Part shown: in pieces, positions 63,792 through 64,000 of the stretch
Layout: every line of letters begins with the position of its first letter
How positions within the stretch are numbered: the first letter of the stretch is position 1
Assembly: GCF_014197855.1 (NCBI RefSeq)
Contig: NZ_JACIGJ010000004.1
Span: 248,001-312,000 of the forward strand
Source of the DNA: Roseospira marina
GTDB lineage: Bacteria; Pseudomonadota; Alphaproteobacteria; Rhodospirillales; Rhodospirillaceae
Direction of reading: 5' to 3'
Length of the DNA stretch: 64,000 nt
Position numbers and translations under genes: made by a program
The notes under the pieces: model-generated
Databases searched by the model: none
Told to the model about the DNA's origin: nothing
Seen by the model: only the letters and a program-made list of their open reading frames with translations

Positions 63792-64000
63792 GCGTCCCCC
63801 AACGTCCGGATGACGGCGCACGCCGAGTAAGGGAGGTCGGCATCGAACTCCACGGCAAGGCCCCGCTCTGCGGCGAGCGAGACCAAATGATCTGTGTCTT
63901 CCGAGGTCGGAGTGCGCACAAAAAGCCGCTCGGGAACCCGTCGCAACAGGGCCCGCGTGGACTCGCCGATGCCGGGCTTGATCCTGTTTCTGTCCCCGAT
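63788..64000 (-). CDS. C-terminal PELOTA-type RNA-binding domain, partial gene
   Basis: The last 70 codons of a gene that continues beyond base 64000. The visible part reads GIGESTRALLRRVPERLFVR, then EDTDHLVSLAAERGLAVEFD and LPYSACAVIRTLGDA. This matches the small PELOTA-type domain found at the C-terminus of StiP-type putative cysteine proteases in Ter-linked operons. The catalytic part is outside the window, so identity rests on this domain and on the coupling to the CitE-like gene. Confidence 0.65.
   Translation of the reverse strand: MGDRNRIKPGIGESTRALLRRVPERLFVRTPTSEDTDHLVSLAAERGLAVEFDADLPYSACAVIRTLGDA

Overview
This window looks like chromosome from a high-GC alphaproteobacterium, most likely of the Rhodospirillales. 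That is inferred from several signs: strongly G/C-biased third codon positions, a PhaR/PHA gene group, a trxB-LysR neighbourhood, a GTTC-N7-GTTC-type SOS box upstream of uvrB, and carB followed by greA. No rRNA, intact tRNA, CRISPR array or transposase gene was seen.

Region by region. 1-1.9 kb (minus): a GntR/UTRA regulator is translationally coupled to an ADP-ribosylglycohydrolase and followed by the start of an NCS1 nucleobase permease. 2.2-4.4 kb: uvrB. 4.6-9.3 kb (plus): a secreted FecR-domain protein, a CHASE2 adenylate cyclase and a chemoreceptor with an unrecognised C-terminal domain. 9.3-16 kb: LysE exporter and divergent Lrp regulator, LysR regulator, trxB, peroxiredoxin, serA and a RidA protein. 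16-18 kb: a FemAB-like acyltransferase and a DUF924 protein. 18-22.9 kb (minus): a small symporter subunit, a sodium:solute symporter, a cNMP/CBS/DUF294 protein and a DnaQ-like exonuclease, in that transcription order. 23.3-28.1 kb: pirin and divergent LysR, thiD, a thioredoxin-like protein and glmM. 28.4-33.9 kb: carB, greA, an aspartate aminotransferase and an untracked 59-aa membrane protein. 33.9-43.2 kb: an atypical OmpR-type regulator, ribA, a Tat-exported dienelactone hydrolase, a TNase-like protein, a three-gene operon of secreted protein, solute-binding protein and degenerate histidine kinase, a glutamine synthetase-family enzyme and a small membrane protein. 43.4-47.5 kb: PHA metabolism (phaR, a coiled-coil protein whose reading frame overlaps a PHA synthase-like gene by 248 bases, and phaA).

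The most striking part is 48.3-64 kb, all on the minus strand: a large tellurium-resistance-type (Ter) stress-response locus. In transcription order it holds a PELOTA-domain C-terminus (cut by the window edge), a CitE-like lyase, TerE, a TerZ/X-like protein, a two-domain TerD paralogue, TerA, TerB, TerC, a HAD phosphatase, TerD, three TerY-type VWA proteins, a PP2C phosphatase with a long acidic/proline linker, an atypical Ser/Thr kinase with a zinc ribbon and an FHA-like tail, and a membrane protein with an FHA-like tail. This resembles a Ter metal-sensing module joined to a kinase/phosphatase/VWA phospho-signalling relay and to a nucleotide-like-metabolite biosynthesis arm that continues past base 64000. 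A 103-bp repeat with short inverted ends occurs beside, inside and upstream of this locus, and a tRNA-Glu-like remnant lacking its D arm lies at its downstream edge, which suggests an island-like boundary.
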